A stretch of DNA of 64,000 nt from Longitalea arenae (GTDB lineage: Bacteria; Bacteroidota; Bacteroidia; Chitinophagales; Chitinophagaceae), in contig NZ_JAFFJX010000001.1 of NCBI RefSeq assembly GCF_016924755.1, forward strand, positions 558,001-622,000, written 5' to 3'. The notes beneath the pieces are model-generated. The model worked only from the letters and a program-made list of their open reading frames with translations, did not search any database and was not told the origin of the DNA. Positions 50,405 through 59,189 of this stretch are shown piece by piece. The position numbers and the translations under genes are program-made. How positions within the stretch are numbered: position 1 is the stretch's first letter; the number at the start of each line of letters is the position of its first letter.

Positions 50405-51949
50405 ATGGCTTTACCTAAAGAGCCTAGGCAGAAGATGATCAATATGATGTACCTGGTGCTGACAGCCCTGCTGGCACTGAACGTATCATCTGAGATCCTC
50501 AACGCCTTCGTAACTGTAAACAGCAGTATTGCAAAATCGAACGATTTAATTAGTGATAAAAACAAACTGACTTACGAGTCGTTTGCCGCCAAATTAAAAG
50601 ATCCTCAAACCGCTGCACAGGCTGAAGCCTGGGCGCCTAAGGCCGAGGAAGCTAAAAAAATATCTGCCGACCTGTACAATTATATTGAACAGCTGAAAGC
50701 AGAAATGGAAAAAGAAGCCGGTACCCATGAAAGCCATGGCGTAAAGGAGATCAATGCTGATAACCTGGACGCTGCCACCCGCTTAATGGACCAAAAAGGA
50801 AAAGGCAAGGAATTATATGGCAAACTGGCTGATTACAAAAAACAACTGATCGGCCTGTTAGGTAATGATGAAAAGGTTTCTTTCTATCAGAAATCACTGC
50901 CTATCGATCTGAATGTGCCCAAGTCTAAGACTGGTAATAAATACGGCAATGATGTAAATGGCTGGACGCAAAGCTACTTCCACATGACGCCTGCTATTGC
51001 CGCCCTGACCATCCTGAGCAAATTCCAGAACGACGTTAAAAATTCTGAAGCCCAGATCGTTGACTATTTACACTCAAAAATTGGTGAAGTAAAAATAGTT
51101 TACAACAAATTCCAGGCGATTGCCCAGGCAAACACTTCTTATGCTATGCCTGGCGATCACATCGAGATCACTGCAGGTGTTGGTGCTTTCAGTGAAGCAG
51201 CGAAACCAAGGATCTCTATCAATGGCCAGTCTATGCCGTTGACATCTGAAGGTACTGCTCTGTATAAGACTACTGCCAGCGGCACCGGCGAACATTCAGT
51301 GAATGTTGCCATCGAATTCAACAAACCCGATGGTACCGTTGAAAAAGTGAACAAAGTGGTTAAATATACCGTAGGTGTTCCTTCAGGAGCTTCCGTGTTC
51401 CTCGAAAAAATGAACGTACTGTATATTGGTGTTGATAACCCGCTCACCATCTCTGGTGGTAGCGTAGGTGCTGAAAAAACAAGAGTAAGCTTTGCCGATG
51501 GTTCTATTACGAAAGCAGGTGGCGACCGCTACATTGCTAAACCAAGCAGACCCGGCATGTCGAAAATTGTTGTAAATGCAAATGGTAAGAACTTCGAGTT
51601 CCCCATGCGCTTAAAATACCTGCCTCCGCCAACCGGTTTTGTGGGTGCTAAAAAAGGCGGAAGCATTTCTTCAGCTGAATTTAAAGCAATTGGCGCTGTA
51701 ATTGCTAAACTGGAAGACAGCGATTTCGAAGCTCCATTCAGAGTATTGAGCTACAGATTAGGTGCTGTAGGTGGTCCTATCCAGCTGTACACAGAAGCCG
51801 TAAACGAAGGCAACCGCTGGAGTGGTCAGGCTGCCAGCCTTGTACAAAGGTCTGGTCCTGGTACCAGGATTTTCATCGACGCCCTTACGGTTGTAGGACC
51901 TGATGGCCGTAAACGCGAGATCCCGGGCATGCAATTCAGCCTTAAGTAA
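50405..51949 (+). CDS. gldM: type IX secretion motor protein GldM
   Basis: A 514-residue protein. It has a short cytoplasmic start (MALPKEPRQKMINMMYLVLTALLALNVSSEILNAF, shown by residues 1-35 with one transmembrane helix at about 12-30). A long periplasmic part of four domains follows, a helical D1 (about 35-220) and three Ig-like domains D2-D4 (about 225-514). GldM dimers turn inside the GldL ring and transmit torque to GldK/GldN. The sequence YMMYLVLTALLALNVS-type first helix is the family hallmark. Length is normal. Confidence 0.95.
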   Translation: MALPKEPRQKMINMMYLVLTALLALNVSSEILNAFVTVNSSIAKSNDLISDKNKLTYESFAAKLKDPQTAAQAEAWAPKAEEAKKISADLYNYIEQLKAEMEKEAGTHESHGVKEINADNLDAATRLMDQKGKGKELYGKLADYKKQLIGLLGNDEKVSFYQKSLPIDLNVPKSKTGNKYGNDVNGWTQSYFHMTPAIAALTILSKFQNDVKNSEAQIVDYLHSKIGEVKIVYNKFQAIAQANTSYAMPGDHIEITAGVGAFSEAAKPRISINGQSMPLTSEGTALYKTTASGTGEHSVNVAIEFNKPDGTVEKVNKVVKYTVGVPSGASVFLEKMNVLYIGVDNPLTISGGSVGAEKTRVSFADGSITKAGGDRYIAKPSRPGMSKIVVNANGKNFEFPMRLKYLPPPTGFVGAKKGGSISSAEFKAIGAVIAKLEDSDFEAPFRVLSYRLGAVGGPIQLYTEAVNEGNRWSGQAASLVQRSGPGTRIFIDALTVVGPDGRKREIPGMQFSLK

Positions 51950-51975
51950 AAACATTATATAAAAACAGGGAACAA

Positions 51976-53013
51976 ATGAAGAACCGTATCATAAAATTGT
52001 GTTTGTTGCTGGTTGCGCTGACTTTTACTGCAGAAGCAGTAGATGCTCAGACTAGAAAGAAACCTGTCCGGAAAGCCGCTAAGCGGACTACCGCCAAGAA
52101 GAGTACTGCCAACCGCAGCAGGAACCAACCTACTGCCGCAGTAGCTGCTCCTCCTGTAGATACCGCAAAACCAGTGCCCGTTGAGGCTAAATTGGACATT
52201 CCGCCGATCAAAAAATCGCTGCGTAATGACAACGCCATCGAACGCAACCTGGTAAAAGACCGGATTCCTTTAGCATACGAACACATACGGGAAGATGATG
52301 CCGTGTATATGCAACGGGTATGGCGTGAAATAGATGTACACGAAAAAATGAACCTGCCTTTCGTTTATAAAGCAGAAGGCGACCTGGGCAACCAACGGTT
52401 CATTTACATCCTGCTGAACGCTATTAAAAACGACAGTATCACTGCCTTCTCTCCCGAAGATGACCGGTTTACCACTCCTTTGCCTTTCGGCGAGATCGTT
52501 AAAGGCCTGGTAGGTGTTCCCAAAGTGATCTCTGTTCCTGACTTAAGGAATGACCCCGACGGTTCTAAAGGTTTGATGCGTGATACCACCATCGTTGATG
52601 AATTCAATCCTGATAAAATAGAAAGATTCTGGATCAAGGAAGACTGGGTATTCGATAAAGAATCTTCGCGTATGCAGGTGCGTATCCTTGGGATCGCCCC
52701 GCTGAAGACCATTACCAATGATGATGGCTCTTTCCGCGATGTAACCCCCATCTTCTGGATCTATTATCCCGATCTGAGACCCATCTTTGCTAAACACGAG
52801 GTGTACAATGGTAAAAACTTTGGCGCCCGGATGAGTTGGGAAGAGTTGTTCGAAAGCCGCATGTTTGCGAGCCGTATTATCAAATCTACGGTTAACAACC
52901 CCAACGATGAGTTCATCAAATCGTACGTGAAAGATCCTATTCTCGCCCTGTTAGAAGGCGAAAACATGAAGGAGCGGATCTTCAACTACGAGCAGGACCT
53001 TTGGTCATACTAA
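51976..53013 (+). CDS. gldN: type IX secretion / gliding protein GldN
   Basis: A 345-residue periplasmic protein. A signal peptide (about 1-24, ending EAVDAQ) is followed by a Lys/Arg/Thr-rich stretch (about 25-55), then the conserved GldN core (about 80-345: VWREIDVHEKMNLPFVY, GNQRFIYILLNAIK, GIAPLKTI, FWIYYPDLRPIFAKHEV). GldN (PorN) binds GldK to build the ring. It is the last gene in the block, followed by a strong terminator 24 bp after the stop. Confidence 0.95.
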   Translation: MKNRIIKLCLLLVALTFTAEAVDAQTRKKPVRKAAKRTTAKKSTANRSRNQPTAAVAAPPVDTAKPVPVEAKLDIPPIKKSLRNDNAIERNLVKDRIPLAYEHIREDDAVYMQRVWREIDVHEKMNLPFVYKAEGDLGNQRFIYILLNAIKNDSITAFSPEDDRFTTPLPFGEIVKGLVGVPKVISVPDLRNDPDGSKGLMRDTTIVDEFNPDKIERFWIKEDWVFDKESSRMQVRILGIAPLKTITNDDGSFRDVTPIFWIYYPDLRPIFAKHEVYNGKNFGARMSWEELFESRMFASRIIKSTVNNPNDEFIKSYVKDPILALLEGENMKERIFNYEQDLWSY

Positions 53014-53036
53014 GAATTAGTAATATAACTATAACT

Positions 53037-53071
53037 AAAAAGGGTATCGTAAAAATACGGTACCCTTTTTA
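53037..53071 (+). terminator. terminator of the gldKLMN operon
   Basis: AAAAAGGGTA pairs with TACCCTTTTT around an inner stem and an A-rich loop, followed by further Ts. It can act in both directions. Confidence 0.88.
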
Positions 53072-53165
53072 GTTTGTTCTTTTAAACGGCTGTAATACAT
53101 TTCTATTAACAACTCGCTGTATAAACATTATATCAATAATTTTTTTAAAAATACCCACATGTAGG

Positions 53166-53270
53166 TATTGTTTTATGACGGCGATTCACTATTTTTACAA
53201 TGGTTTTTCATAGGATATTGGATTTTAAAAACGGGGCTGGATGTCTATCCGGGCCCCTTTTTCTTTTTAT
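53166..53270 (+). ncRNA. candidate short RNA with orphan promoter and terminator
   Basis: A promoter-like pair, TATTG (53166-53170) and TATTTTTA (53190-53197), is 19 bp apart. A stem GGGGC (53233-53237)/GCCCC (53253-53257) with an inner GGAT/ATCC pair and a following run of Ts would stop transcription about 65 nt downstream. It lies after the gldN terminator and before any gene, so it may encode a small RNA. No family is recognised. Confidence 0.4.
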
Positions 53271-53414
53271 ACCCTTCTCTAATGGGTCGTATAACCGAAG
53301 CTACCCACTTACCATGATCACTTCCAGTAAAACAATCGATTGCATGAGCATGCAAACGCATCGTTTACAGTCCCGTTAGGGTTGGCAGAGTGGATGGGGT
53401 TCATGGGTTGAGAG

Positions 53415-53655
53415 AATTGATAAACCGGAATACGGTTAACTGAGTTGATAACCCGATAAAGAAAGCGGGTTGGGACCGGGGTGATAAGTTGATGGATTGA
53501 TAAACCGGAATACGGGTAACTGAGTTGATAACCGGTAAAGAAAGCGGGTTGGGAGCCGGGTTGATAATTGGAGGGTTGATAACCGGAATACGGGTACTGA
53601 GTTGATAACCCGGTAAAGAAAGCGGGTTGGGAGCCGGGTGATAAGTGAAGGGTAG
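53415..53655. repeat. three tandem copies of an 80-bp unit
   Basis: Three degenerate copies of an about 80-bp unit start near 53415, 53495 and 53575. Each holds TTGATAA-type words, CCGGAATACGG, then AAAGAAAGCGGGTTGGGA. The third is slightly shorter. The tract lies between the gldN region and uvrC and encodes no plausible protein. Confidence 0.9.
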
Positions 53656-53677
53656 ATAAACCTGACGGAGCGATAAT

Positions 53678-53705
53678 GAACTTTGAACTGTGAACTGAGA
53701 ACATG
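53678..53705. repeat. 7-bp-period array near the uvrC end
   Basis: GAACTTT, GAACTGT, GAACTGA, GAACATG form four heptads, 16 bp before the uvrC stop codon. Confidence 0.8.
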
Positions 53706-53720
53706 GTTCAGTCTTCCACT

Positions 53721-55553
53721 TTAAGCATTTGGCGTTCCGCCTTCCGGCTTCAGCGTATCAAAATGATTTTTTATAAGCGTTGCTTTGGCCGTACCAACAG
53801 CGGCCGATAATTCTTCAAGGCTTAATTCCCTGATCCGTTTTACCGATTTGAATTCCTTCAGTAATTGTTCCGCCGTGTTCCTGCCTATGCCTTTAATTTG
53901 TTCCAGCTCATTCTTAAACGTGCCCTGGCTGCGCTTTTTGCGGTGAAAGGTAATACCAAAGCGGTGCACTTCATCGCGGATGGAACGGATCAGTTTCAGG
54001 CTATCGCTGTTATACGGCAGCTTCACCGATTCACTATCGCCCGGGAAAAAGATCTCCTCTTCGTTTTTGGCCAGGCCTACCACTGTCATTTGTCCCTGTA
54101 AGCCCAATTCGCTTATGCCTTCGAGTGCCGCCCCCAGCTGGCCTTTGCCTCCATCGATGATCACCAGTTGCGGAAAAGGCTGCTGTTCCAGCTGTAAGCG
54201 TTTATAGCGCCGGGTAACAACTTCTTTCATGGTGGCAAAATCATTGATGCCCTGCACCGTTTTTACATTGAAATGCCGGTAATCTTTTTTGCTGGGCACG
54301 CCATCCTTAAAACATACCATGGCCGAGACGGGGTAACTGCCCTGGAAGTTGGAGTTATCAAAACATTCAATATGAAGGGGCACTGACGGCAGCTGCAGAT
54401 CGCGCTGCAATTGCTCCAGCACTTTATGTTTAACGGAGTCGTCTTTGCCATCGAGCTTCAGCATCTTTCGTTGGCGGATCTCTTCCTTGAAATAGTTCAC
54501 ATTCATGGCTGCCATATCGAGCAGCTTCTTTTTATCGCCGGCCTTTGGTACAGTGACCACAATTTCCGGTTCATCATATTCTATTTCAAATGGAACAATG
54601 ATCTCGGGCGACAGGCTGTTGAAGGTGGTGCGCAACTGCGCAATGGCAAACGATAATATTTCTTCAATGGGCTCATCGAGGTGGGTTTCCCATTGCGAAG
54701 TATGGGTTTGCACAATGGTGCCGTTCTGCATCATCAGGTAGGTAACATAGGCCGTATCGCCATCGCGGAGAATCGAAAACACATCGGCATTGCCCAGGTG
54801 GCGGCTTACGATCACTGAGCGGGCCTGGTATTGTTCGAGGTGTTCGATCTTCTTACGCAGTAATTCGGCTTTTTCAAAAGCCAGGTTCTCGGCGGCCTCC
54901 CGCATTTCTTTTTTAAAATGTTGGATCACCGGGCCGAGATTTCCTTTCAGGATATTTCGCAATTGCTGTAGACCCTCCGCATAGTTCTCTTCTGTTTGCA
55001 GGCTTTCACAGGGCCCTTTGCAATTGCCCAGGTGGTATTCAAGACATACTTTGAACTTGCCTTTGGCAATATTGGCGGGGGTAAGGTTCAGCTTGCAGGT
55101 GCGCAGCTGGATATTCGCCTTTACAAAATCGAGCAATTCGCGCACTTTGGCTACCGAGGTGAAGGGGCCCAGGTATTCAGAGCCGTCACCGATCTTGCGG
55201 CGCGTGAGAAACACCCGTGGAAAATTTTCTTTTTTGATAACGATATAGGGATAGGTCTTATCATCTTTGAGATTGATGTTAAAACGCGGCTGAAACTGTT
55301 TTATGAGCGAATTCTCGAGCAGGAAGGCATCTTGTTCACTCGGTACAATGGTGAACTCTATGCGCTTTATACGCTGAACCAGCTCATGGGTCTTATAGGA
55401 GGTGAAGGTTTTGGTAAAATAGGAGCTTACCCGCTTGCGGAGGTTCTTGGCCTTGCCCACATAGAGCAGGGTATCCCCCGAATCGAAATATTTGTAGATA
55501 CCGGGCTCAACCGGTAATGTAGGTGCAATAAGTTGAAATTCCTGTGAAGTCAT
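53721..55553 (-). CDS. uvrC: excinuclease ABC subunit C
   Basis: A 610-residue nucleotide excision repair nuclease. The N-terminal GIY-YIG domain (about 14-95: PVEPGIYKYFDSGDTLLYVGKAKNLRKRVSSYF) makes the 3' cut. The UVR domain (about 205-240) binds UvrB. The C-terminal RNase H-like domain (about 370-530: HIECFDNSNFQGSYPVSAMVCF) makes the 5' cut, and HhH motifs end it (IKGIGRNTAEQLLKEF). With UvrA and UvrB it excises bulky lesions. Length and domains are complete. No other uvr gene is in the window. Confidence 0.96.
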   Translation of the reverse strand: MTSQEFQLIAPTLPVEPGIYKYFDSGDTLLYVGKAKNLRKRVSSYFTKTFTSYKTHELVQRIKRIEFTIVPSEQDAFLLENSLIKQFQPRFNINLKDDKTYPYIVIKKENFPRVFLTRRKIGDGSEYLGPFTSVAKVRELLDFVKANIQLRTCKLNLTPANIAKGKFKVCLEYHLGNCKGPCESLQTEENYAEGLQQLRNILKGNLGPVIQHFKKEMREAAENLAFEKAELLRKKIEHLEQYQARSVIVSRHLGNADVFSILRDGDTAYVTYLMMQNGTIVQTHTSQWETHLDEPIEEILSFAIAQLRTTFNSLSPEIIVPFEIEYDEPEIVVTVPKAGDKKKLLDMAAMNVNYFKEEIRQRKMLKLDGKDDSVKHKVLEQLQRDLQLPSVPLHIECFDNSNFQGSYPVSAMVCFKDGVPSKKDYRHFNVKTVQGINDFATMKEVVTRRYKRLQLEQQPFPQLVIIDGGKGQLGAALEGISELGLQGQMTVVGLAKNEEEIFFPGDSESVKLPYNSDSLKLIRSIRDEVHRFGITFHRKKRSQGTFKNELEQIKGIGRNTAEQLLKEFKSVKRIRELSLEELSAAVGTAKATLIKNHFDTLKPEGGTPNA

Positions 55554-55606
55554 AAACGTCTACTACTATTCATTAACCGCCGCGTATTTGTAACAAGCCG
55601 ATAATT

Positions 55607-55676
55607 CAGTTGGCAATTTACGGTTTGCAGTTGCCCACTGCCCACTGCCCACTGCGAACTGCGAACCGCTCACCGC
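55607..55676. repeat. 7-bp-period array between uvrC and a lipoprotein gene
   Basis: Ten heptads: CAGTTGG, CAATTTA, CGGTTTG, CAGTTGC, then CCACTGC three times, GAACTGC, GAACCGC and TCACCGC. The first four and the rest are roughly reverse-complementary in pattern. It ends right at the stop codon of the lipoprotein gene. Confidence 0.88.
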
Positions 55677-56285
55677 CTACTCGCCAAAATGCTGCGGGTC
55701 CCAGATCACTTTTTCCATAGAAGTAACAGGCGGCCCGTTCTTTGGTTGGCGTATGGTCAGGATATAAAAATAGGCCTGCATTTTCCAGGTCAGCTTTTGC
55801 GAAATGGCGGTATCGCCGCTGTTGTACTCCCTTTCCATATAAATGCGGTGCACCTGGTCATTGGCCAGGCTTGGCTTCAGGTAAACCATCACGTTCTGTA
55901 AGCTGCCGGCAGGCTGTTTGGGCGAATAAATGAAATTCAGCATCTGGGTGGTTTCATCCATCAGGGAGTTTTCGGTGAAATGCTTCTGGAAGGAAGCAGA
56001 ATCCAGCTCGGGCACCAGGAACTGGTTGGCCAGCTTATGGAATTCGGGCAACTGGATATAGCTTGAATCTTTTTTACCCCCGATGTTCACTTTACGCACA
56101 ATACCGCCGGAAAAAGAATCTACCCGGCTGATATCCATTTTTATGAAATCGGCTACCGGTAAATATTCGGTGCTGGCCAGGGAGTCCCGGATCGACGGAT
56201 CACTGGCTGCGGGTTGTTTGGGTTTTTGTTTACAGGCTACGGCCAGGATTAACAGGGCCGGAATTAACAAGAATATCCGCTTCAT
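55677..56285 (-). CDS. lipoprotein of unknown function
   Basis: A 202-residue protein with a lipoprotein signal (MKRIFLLIPALLILAVAC; Cys18). The mature part has a disordered start (KQKPKQPAASDPS) and then a mixed alpha/beta domain: YLPVADFIKMDISRVDSF, LPEFHKLANQFLVPELD, MLNFIYSPKQPAGSL, QNVMVYLKPSL. No known family is recognised. The gene stands alone between uvrC and the beta-barrel protein. It is likely attached to the periplasmic face of a membrane. The promoter region contains an octad repeat. Confidence 0.7.
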   Translation of the reverse strand: MKRIFLLIPALLILAVACKQKPKQPAASDPSIRDSLASTEYLPVADFIKMDISRVDSFSGGIVRKVNIGGKKDSSYIQLPEFHKLANQFLVPELDSASFQKHFTENSLMDETTQMLNFIYSPKQPAGSLQNVMVYLKPSLANDQVHRIYMEREYNSGDTAISQKLTWKMQAYFYILTIRQPKNGPPVTSMEKVIWDPQHFGE

Positions 56286-56373
56286 CGGGTAAAATTACGA
56301 ATTGCTGATTGTTGATCTTTGATTTCTGATGTTGAGATTACCTGATTTCCTTTGATTTGAATTTCGCGCTAAA

Positions 56374-56515
56374 TCTCAAAATCTCAAAATCTCAAAATCT
56401 CAAAAACTCAAAATCTCAAAATCTCAAAATCTCGAAAACTCAAAATCTCAAAATCTCAAAATCTCGAAATCAGAAATCTCGAAATCAGAAATCAGAGGTC
56501 CCGAAATCTCAAAAA
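56374..56515. repeat. 8-bp-period array of TCTCAAAA units
   Basis: About 15 units of TCTCAAAA and variants (ACTCAAAA, TCTCGAAA, TCAGAAA) follow each other without gaps at first and then with shorter units. The array lies between the lipoprotein start and the beta-barrel gene end. A short frame can be read through it, but it is low-complexity and not a gene. Confidence 0.9.
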
Positions 56516-56519
56516 CGCA

Positions 56520-56550
56520 AAGTGGATCACCTTTGCCGGTGACCCACCTT
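56520..56550 (-). terminator. terminator of the beta-barrel gene
   Basis: GTGGATCACC (56522-56531) and GGTGACCCAC (56538-56547) pair with one G-U wobble around a 6-base loop. Minus-strand reading then continues TTTGCGTTTTTG. Confidence 0.6.
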
Positions 56551-56571
56551 GCTGAAGTTATGAAACTTCTC

Positions 56572-58035
56572 TTAGCGGATAGTTTTGGTTACGCCTATCT
56601 TGATACCGTATTTAAACAGGTGCTCGCGGATAGGGTATTCTTTGATATAACTCGACAGTAATTGATATCGTACTTGCGGACCAACCTGCCATTTCAGGTC
56701 GCCGGTCTTATATGAGATAAATGCTTCCGTACTGGTATTCACATTCCATTTTCTTACCAGGCTTGGTTCGGTGGCATATTTATAATCGGCCGTAATAAGG
56801 TACGTGTTCCGGTTCAGTAAATAAGTAGGTTGAATGGTTCCGCCAATACCTACCTGGATCTTATCATTACCCAGCAGGTTTATTTCAAGCCCGATGGGCG
56901 CCGATAACTGGAAGTACTGGTTATGTAAATTCTCCACCGCATCACCACCAAAATTGCGGTAGCGGGTATAGGAGGTGAGCTGACCCGTAACTATACCATA
57001 ATTCGAGTTTAATGCAAAAGTGGCCGGTTCATAGGCATAAGAGCTATACGCCTGAATATCATAGCGGATGTAGTTGAACTGCAATCCTGCCTTCAAAGTA
57101 AAGGTCTTATTCAGGGTATAGAGGATGTTTGAACCCACTTCAAAACCAAGGGCTGGTTTATGGTTCACCAGTTTTTCCGGATCACCGGTTATAATGGGTG
57201 CTAGTGGCAGTGTTTTCACATCAGAAGGATAGTTACGTCCTTTTAACGTGCGGTAATTCATCGTAGGCGAGAAGGTCAGCTGCCAGCTATGCCTTTTTTG
57301 TTTGGGCACGGCCAGTTCATACACGGCATGATGCGACAGCCAGTTGATGCGCTTCTTATCTTCCCGGTCGTCTTCAGTAATGGCGGCCAGCTTCGATGCA
57401 TCCATCGCGATAGCGCCTGCTAAAGAGGCCTGGGCCGGAACCCGGGCCAGGGGCAATGCCGCCGTTGGCTGGGCGTTGCTTTCAATAAGCTCTTCTGCAG
57501 CGGTCTGTTCGGTTTGCGATAACTTTTTAGCCTGCCAGTCGTGCAGGTTATATACCATCGCTGCGTTGCTGTTCACAACGGGATGGAGGCTGGCTACATC
57601 GGGCGTTGCCGTAACAGCAGTAATCACCGGCTGTTCTATCCTCGTCACCGTAGCCTCGTTATAATCGGGATTGAGAATAAAATTCCCTTGTTTGGTATTG
57701 TCGTTGGTAGCGCTTTGTTTGGGGTTGCCAAATGGAACGATAACTGCCTTTGTATTTGCGGTCGATGTTGAATTGTCTGTTGATGTATTGGCGGTTGTAG
57801 AAGCGTTATTGCCAGAAATAGCCCTGTTGGCTGTTGATGGGGTGATAAATTCAATGAAAGTATAATAGCCAACGGCAGAAAGGAAAAGAATCAAACTAAA
57901 CCAATACCACTTTCTGTTGGGGTGCAGTGAACGGTGAATACCCTGCCACACCTTGTCAGAAGGATACATTTTATACTGGTCAGCTTTTTCTTTCAGCAGT
58001 TCTTCAATATCCTCGTTATAAAAACCTCGCTCCAT
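56572..58035 (-). CDS. sigma-linked membrane protein with C-terminal beta-barrel
   Basis: A 487-residue protein. The cytoplasmic N-terminus (about 1-42: MERGFYNEDIEELLKEKADQ YKMYPSDKVW) is followed by one transmembrane helix (about 43-62), a long Thr/Ser/Asn-rich linker (about 70-200) and a beta-strand-rich C-terminal domain (about 260-487), with tyrosines in alternation. Such proteins are usual partners of ECF sigma factors in Chitinophagaceae. The sigma gene lies 66 bp upstream on the same strand. It may act as an anti-sigma-like sensor. A start-to-finish family name is not known to me. Confidence 0.75.
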   Translation of the reverse strand: MERGFYNEDIEELLKEKADQYKMYPSDKVWQGIHRSLHPNRKWYWFSLILFLSAVGYYTFIEFITPSTANRAISGNNASTTANTSTDNSTSTANTKAVIVPFGNPKQSATNDNTKQGNFILNPDYNEATVTRIEQPVITAVTATPDVASLHPVVNSNAAMVYNLHDWQAKKLSQTEQTAAEELIESNAQPTAALPLARVPAQASLAGAIAMDASKLAAITEDDREDKKRINWLSHHAVYELAVPKQKRHSWQLTFSPTMNYRTLKGRNYPSDVKTLPLAPIITGDPEKLVNHKPALGFEVGSNILYTLNKTFTLKAGLQFNYIRYDIQAYSSYAYEPATFALNSNYGIVTGQLTSYTRYRNFGGDAVENLHNQYFQLSAPIGLEINLLGNDKIQVGIGGTIQPTYLLNRNTYLITADYKYATEPSLVRKWNVNTSTEAFISYKTGDLKWQVGPQVRYQLLSSYIKEYPIREHLFKYGIKIGVTKTIR

Positions 58036-58101
58036 ATCATTAGTGTTTGTACGGGATGTTTTTCATAGGGTTAAATATATCGGTACAAGTGATGTTTTGG
58101 T

Positions 58102-58683
58102 CTATCTCCCTGCTGCTACACCTAACCAATTGATCTTTTCTTTGGGCCGCATAATGATTTTCTTCTTCACGAGAATGTCTTCAAGCATTTGTTTGGCCCG
58201 GGTATATTGCGAACGGCTGGTACTTTCTTCTATATCCAGCATGTCGGCAATTTCTTTGTGCGAATAACCTTCGATAGCATAGAGGTTAAGTACCGTACGG
58301 TACCCGATAGGCAGTATACGAATACATTCTACCACCTGTTTTGCCTGAACTATCGAGGGCACTGACTCTTCGCGCACCTGGATGCTGGTTGCATGAATGA
58401 TATCGACGCTTTCGTTGAACTTCTTGTTCTTTTTGAGATGGTTGATACAGGTATGAACTATGATCCGCCGTATCCAACCCTCAAATGCTCCTTTGTTCTG
58501 GAAGGTGTGTATCTGCGAAAACACCTTGATAAATCCTTCCTGTAACATGTCTTCAGCATCTTCCCGGTGGTGGGCGAACCTGTAACAAACAGACAACATC
58601 TTTGGACTGTACCGGTTGTACAGTTCCCGCTGGGCAGTTGTGTCGTTACGTAAACAGCCTTGTAAAATGGCGTCGTCGGTCAT
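58102..58683 (-). CDS. ECF family RNA polymerase sigma factor
   Basis: A 193-residue sigma-70 family protein. Region 2 (about 15-85) has RELYNRYSPKMLSVCYRF and AEDMLQEGFIKVFSQI. Region 4 (about 120-175) has LPIGYRTVLNLYAIEGYSHKEIADMLDI. It should direct RNA polymerase to a special promoter set. The ATG ending at 58683 (MTDDAILQGCLRND) is chosen; the longer frame begins with TTG at 58716. The next gene on the same strand is the membrane/beta-barrel protein, a likely regulator of it. Confidence 0.92.
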   Translation of the reverse strand: MTDDAILQGCLRNDTTAQRELYNRYSPKMLSVCYRFAHHREDAEDMLQEGFIKVFSQIHTFQNKGAFEGWIRRIIVHTCINHLKKNKKFNESVDIIHATSIQVREESVPSIVQAKQVVECIRILPIGYRTVLNLYAIEGYSHKEIADMLDIEESTSRSQYTRAKQMLEDILVKKKIIMRPKEKINWLGVAAGR

Positions 58684-59189
58684 ATTAACCGTTTGGTTGC
58701 CCTGTAATTTAGACAAAATTTTGATGTAATTGCTGCGCTATTTATAAAAAATTACCGCATTCCGGGATGAATTTTAATCTCCGCCTGCCCGCCTCAGAAG
58801 CCGTGTTACACCGGTTGTCGCCTGGTTTGTTATGAATTTCACCTGATTATACATAAAAAGCGCTTTGCGGCTCGATGATCGGCCTCTAAGGTGCATTTCC
58901 TGTCTTGCTGATCCGGCTGAATGATCGCCGCTCGCAGGCCGCCTAAAGCGGGACTTGCAGGTTTGTATAACACCTGTTCACGACATGAATGTTGAAACCA
59001 TCGTTCGTTCAGGTTCGGATACCAGTTTGCGTTATATGCGGTGGCGTAAGTTTTGCTGCTGTATACACCATACCGGTTTTAGTGATCGTGCCACATACAT
59101 TTTTGGAACCCGCTACTTCTCTCCGCAACACCACATGATCATACAGTTGCTCTTTTCGCGAAAAATATTCTACTAAATAAACTTGAAGT
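58684..59189. other. 506-bp gap between sigma gene and coxA
   Basis: No gene or RNA is recognised. It must contain the promoters of the two divergent genes. A CATTTTTG motif near 59097-59104 could be the coxA -7 element. A 73-codon frame at 58955-59176 is judged to be chance. Confidence 0.4.

Noticed and set aside
53318-53704. 128-codon minus-strand ORF across the 80-bp repeats
   Set aside because: The protein is only a translation of the tandem repeats, with no start signal or family resemblance.
56357-56542. 61-codon ORF with SKSQNLK repeats
   Set aside because: It is a low-complexity read-through of the TCTCAAAA array, not a gene.
58955-59176. 73-codon ORF before coxA
   Set aside because: It has no family pattern, a high Cys/His content typical of chance frames, and no promoter or terminator of its own.
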